A DNA stretch of 12,954 nt, from positions 1 through 12,954 of the forward strand of contig QGVD01000087.1 in assembly GCA_003242685.1 (NCBI GenBank), read 5' to 3'. This stretch comes from Pseudomonadota bacterium (lineage in GTDB: Bacteria > Pseudomonadota > Gammaproteobacteria > Steroidobacterales > Steroidobacteraceae). The notes below the pieces were generated by a model, which was given only the letters and a program-made list of their open reading frames with translations, had not been told where the DNA came from and made no database searches. Of the stretch, positions 12,546-12,954 are shown piece after piece; the first letter of the stretch is position 1; the number at the start of each line of letters is the position of its first letter. A program made the position numbers and the translations under genes.

Positions 12546-12954
12546 ACCCTGCGTGATGCCGCGCACGCGGCGTGGTCCCATCGGATCTGGCGCGCCGCGG
12601 ATCTGGGACCATCCACGACGCTGCCACCTTCGACGCAACACTACCTGCTGACGACGGTGCGGACGCAGTGGTTCTACGTGCTGGATCTCATCGGCACGGC
12701 CGCCTTCGGTCTCGCCGGCTTCATGCGTGCACAGCGAGGCTGCTACAACCTGTGGGGCGCGTTCGTATGCACTGCAGTTCCCGCAGTGGGCGGCGGCGCG
12801 CTGCTCTTCCTACTCCTGCTTCAGTTGGCGGCGCGTTACGAGCACGAACCTTGGCTGGTCACCGCGGCGATCGTCTGTACGCTGCTCGTCACGTTCACCG
12901 CCCGCATCATCGTCATCAAGTTCCGAATCCGCTCCTACCGCCTCGTAGCGCGCA
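12546..12954 (+). pseudogene. Remnant of TRIC/UPF0126 membrane domain, runs off right edge
   Basis: In the frame starting at 12546 the sequence reads through to the window end without a stop. It gives a soluble linker (TLRDAAHAAWSHRIW, GPSTTLPPSTQHYLL), then WFYVLDLIGTAAFGLAGFMR and YNLWGAFVCTAVPAVGGG. That matches repeat 1 of the trimeric intracellular cation channel (UPF0126) family. The family's RD and P signature after GGG is absent; the text jumps to LLFLLLLQLAARYEHEPWLVTA and ARIIVIKFRIRSYRL, which resembles the end of repeat 2. The simplest reading is an internal deletion of roughly 85 residues. No start codon with a ribosome site opens this frame. Together with the preceding fragment it may derive from one fused substrate-binding/TRIC protein. 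A true short membrane protein starting outside these rules is a weaker alternative. Confidence 0.55.

Noticed and set aside
12299..12954. Insertion sequence or phage attachment as cause of the scar
   Set aside because: No transposase remnant, terminal inverted repeats, target duplication or tRNA end was seen at the junctions.

Overview
The window is GC-rich DNA from a Gram-negative bacterium, most likely a Pseudomonadota. It encodes a TonB-dependent outer-membrane receptor, a second probable outer-membrane barrel, and tightly packed genes with Shine-Dalgarno (SD) sites. The family mix (sphingomonad/Steroidobacter-like TonB receptor, aromatic-acid-type MFS carrier, LigI-like hydrolase) suggests an environmental degrader of cyclic or aromatic compounds. 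The genus cannot be fixed from sequence alone.

Left block (1-4870, + strand): an iron-type alcohol dehydrogenase whose 5' end lies outside the window, overlapped by 4 nt by an MFS transporter. A small SnoaL/NTF2-like protein follows, then, after a 163-nt gap, a two-domain cupin protein and a LigI-like amidohydrolase. This looks like a catabolic operon: uptake, hydrolysis of a ring or lactone, and oxidation or reduction of an alcohol/carbonyl intermediate.

Middle block (4917-8639, - strand): an AraC-family regulator with a probable TTG start faces the catabolic operon tail to tail. Upstream of it on the same strand is a TonB-dependent receptor, separated by a 12-bp perfect hairpin. A 348-nt divergent intergenic region separates the receptor from a cyclase/kynurenine-formamidase-like hydrolase (8988-9692, + strand), whose metal-site motif is altered (H to N and H to Y). 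Together these give outer-membrane import, inner-membrane import, two unrelated ring/lactone-type hydrolases, a redox enzyme and a regulator. The set is a plausible but uncharacterised catabolic locus with an unknown substrate.

Right block (9693-12954): a 427-nt gene-free stretch, then a secreted probable outer-membrane beta-barrel of unknown function with a Cys-bearing central insert. Next is an ArsR-type repressor whose start codon sits at the centre of a near-perfect 24-bp palindrome, paired with an SRPBCC/AHSA1 gene that stops early. The last ~650 nt are a scar of gene remnants in two reading frames: part of an NMT1/THI5-like substrate-binding domain followed by a shortened TRIC/UPF0126 membrane domain. 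No tRNA, rRNA, transposase, CRISPR array or attachment site was seen.
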